From positions 1-16,516 of the forward strand of contig JBLHIB010000079.1 of the NCBI GenBank assembly GCA_047615865.1: 16,516 nucleotides of DNA, given 5' to 3'. Under the pieces are notes generated by a model. It was not told the origin of the DNA. It ran no database searches and saw nothing but the letters and a program-made list of their open reading frames with translations. The position numbers were made by a program, and so were the translations under genes. Source of the stretch: JADFAK01 sp047615865 (lineage in GTDB: Bacteria > Bacteroidota > Bacteroidia > Flavobacteriales_D > Sanyastnellaceae). Positions 14,939 through 16,516 of this stretch are shown here, piece by piece (positions within the stretch are counted from its first letter, which is position 1; each line of letters begins with the position of its first letter).

Positions 14939-16516
14939 CTAGCGGTAAACCAACAACTTCCGCGTTAGCTGCTCTCCATTTGCCGATAGGCGCACCACAA
15001 ATACCCCTTCATTAAATGCATCACAATTGAGTGTGTATGAACCACCGTTGTTTGAGCGGTCCTGAAATACCCGCGCACCACTGGAATTGAAAACTTCAAT
15101 TTTCCATTTTTGACTTGTTGCCGGCAGACTAATCGTCGTGTAATCTCGAGTAATACTTGGGTTCATTGCGAAGTCAGCTTTTCTTGGCGAATCGTCAATG
15201 TTTTGAGGGAAACCTGTGTCTTCAAAAATGATTTCGCCTCCAAGCATAGTCATGGTCACTTCTGTTTGCGAAATCTGATTCTCCTGAATTGTAAATATGT
15301 CTTGGTTGACACAGATTAAATCAGCGAGCTTACCTACCTCTATACTTCCTGTGAACGCATCATTGCCCAAGGCCCATGCTGAGTTGATTGTTCGAGCATC
15401 CACAGCAGCTTCAACACTAGGAAGATTTTGAGGTGCTCTTGTCACTGCGTTTTGAATGCTGCGAAACGGATTCATAGTACTCACATCCCAGTCGCTACTC
15501 AATGTTGTTCGTGCTCCAGCGTCGTAGATGCTTTTAATAGGAATGAAGTTTTCTGAAAGCGATGCGCCCACAAGGAATTCATTTTCCGCCCATTGCGCTG
15601 GTTGTGTCCAATTGGCACTCACCTGAACATCAGCAACAACGTTTAATTCGGCAAAACGAGTGTATTCAGATTCGTTTACAATCTCCAAGTGCGTCATCCT
15701 GTGTCTGGCACCTACATCTCCATTTGTATTTCGAGCTCCTTCGATGGCGTCAAGCGCTTCCTGAACTCCACGATTCCCAATAGCATGAATGTGAAAATCG
15801 TATCCAATCAACTCAAGTTGAGTAATATAATCTTCAAGCCGTTCGGGAGTGAAGTAGTTTGTTCCGTTGGTAAATGGCCAACCAAAATTGTAAACGTAAG
15901 GTTGGTCCAATGCAGCTGTTCCATTTAAAGTAATGCCGTCGACATAAACCTTGATTTCGTCAACTTTAAGCATTTGATCTCCTTCATCATAGAGGTCGGT
16001 GAGGGCTGCCAATAATTCAACATCGTCGTCCTCAGGGTGCCCCCATGGAGCCAAAGTCACTCGAGCAGTGAGCTCTCCATCAGCCTTGATTTGTTCCCAG
16101 GTTTCTATGTAGTTTCGCTTCCAATAGGTGCGGCCTTCGCAGATGGAGGTTATTCCGAATTCAGCAATCGCAGGCAGACCAAAATCGACGAGTCCAGCGT
16201 AATTCTGCTCTTCAATCATTGCATTAGTCGCAAGAGCCACTGCAAGTACGATGTCACCCGCACTGTCCATTAATATACCGTTGGGTTCTCCGTCTTCCAT
16301 GACAATAAGCCCGCCCACTGGATCTTCCGAATCACCATCAATTCCCATCTCTTCGAGTGCGGCAGAATTCACCCACACGGAATGTGAAGTTTCTTCCATA
16401 GCTGCAACAGGAATATCGGGAAAATAGGTATCAAGTACTTCTCGTGGATTGGCATTGTCTTCCAATAACGTGAAAATCGAATGTCCCCAAGCCGTGACCC
16501 ATCCATTGCTATTGGG
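14939..16516 (-). CDS. YtcJ-like amidohydrolase with T9SS C-terminal sorting domain (N-terminus beyond the window)
   Basis: Metal-dependent hydrolase of the amidohydrolase 3 (YtcJ/NfdA) family; the frame is open to the right edge, so the start and the first His-x-His metal site are not seen. About 525 residues are visible. Motifs in order: GWVTAWGHS; PREVLDTYFPDIPV; SHSVWVNSAALEEMGI; IKVYVDG (Lys codon about 15952, candidate carboxylated lysine); HIHAIGNRG (His codons about 15793 and 15787); RHRMTHLE; SSDWD (Asp codon about 15493, candidate metal Asp); and GSIEVGKLADL. The usual HAxGD reads HAIGN here. The last 80 residues form a T9SS type A domain ending RKLLVYR, so the enzyme is predicted to be secreted or surface-bound, unlike typical cytoplasmic members. 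Substrate is unknown; family members act on N-acyl or formamide compounds. No operon partner is visible. Confidence 0.88.
   Translation of the reverse strand, partial: PNSNGWVTAWGHSIFTLLEDNANPREVLDTYFPDIPVAAMEETSHSVWVNSAALEEMGIDGDSEDPVGGLIVMEDGEPNGILMDSAGDIVLAVALATNAMIEEQNYAGLVDFGLPAIAEFGITSICEGRTYWKRNYIETWEQIKADGELTARVTLAPWGHPEDDDVELLAALTDLYDEGDQMLKVDEIKVYVDGITLNGTAALDQPYVYNFGWPFTNGTNYFTPERLEDYITQLELIGYDFHIHAIGNRGVQEALDAIEGARNTNGDVGARHRMTHLEIVNESEYTRFAELNVVADVQVSANWTQPAQWAENEFLVGASLSENFIPIKSIYDAGARTTLSSDWDVSTMNPFRSIQNAVTRAPQNLPSVEAAVDARTINSAWALGNDAFTGSIEVGKLADLICVNQDIFTIQENQISQTEVTMTMLGGEIIFEDTGFPQNIDDSPRKADFAMNPSITRDYTTISLPATSQKWKIEVFNSSGARVFQDRSNNGGSYTLNCDAFNEGVFVVRLSANGEQLTRKLLVYR

Noticed and set aside
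14818..15015. Plus-strand open frame of 65 codons
   Set aside because: It overlaps the end of the amidohydrolase gene antisense, has no recognisable domain and no promoter.
15610..15630. TTGGCAC inside the amidohydrolase gene as another sigma-54 promoter
   Set aside because: No TTGC at the required distance, and it lies within coding sequence.

Overview
The window looks like chromosomal DNA from a member of the Bacteroidota, probably a marine or environmental Flavobacteriales-like lineage; the order below phylum is inference. Three independent genes (kelch protein, Asp-box protein, amidohydrolase) end in C-terminal domains typical of type IX secretion (T9SS) cargo. DUF3078 and DUF4197 proteins are present, several start regions carry TAnnTTTG-like -7 elements instead of sigma-70 boxes, and ribosome binding sites are weak. 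I saw no tRNA, rRNA, CRISPR array, transposase or phage gene. The sequence is core and ordinary accessory genome, not a mobile island.

Left part (1-4890, all +): a tightly packed five-gene run. It holds a short-chain fatty acid transporter (AtoE family, 5' end outside the window), a secreted kelch protein with a T9SS tail, an extended SDR, a membrane protein that is clearly a steroid 5-alpha-reductase homologue, and a small protein with a Cys-His-Asp arrangement. Spacings are 9 nt, a 1-nt overlap, 2 nt and 4 nt, so one transcript is likely. The 5-alpha-reductase keeps the substrate-carbonyl Glu/Tyr pair and the NADPH-contacting residues of the animal enzymes. Next to a 3-beta-HSD-like SDR it suggests a steroid, sterol or enone reduction module. 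This is the most interesting part of the window.

Middle (4891-11115): rpmB and cinA on the minus strand behind a terminator hairpin; then, on the plus strand, a DUF4197 lipoprotein and a large secreted Asp-box (sialidase-like propeller) protein with a T9SS tail. A long perfect bidirectional terminator separates these from minus-strand fabD and a membrane-anchored SGNH hydrolase.

Right part (11151-16516): a DUF3078 outer-membrane-type protein sits 7 nt downstream of a 5'-truncated mscS remnant that has lost its whole membrane and pore domain; an MFS transporter lies upstream on the same strand. Divergent from the MFS gene is a lipoprotein of unknown function, preceded by a textbook sigma-54 (-24/-12) promoter and an upstream inverted repeat. 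The window ends inside a minus-strand YtcJ-like amidohydrolase carrying a T9SS sorting domain, whose N-terminus lies beyond the right edge.
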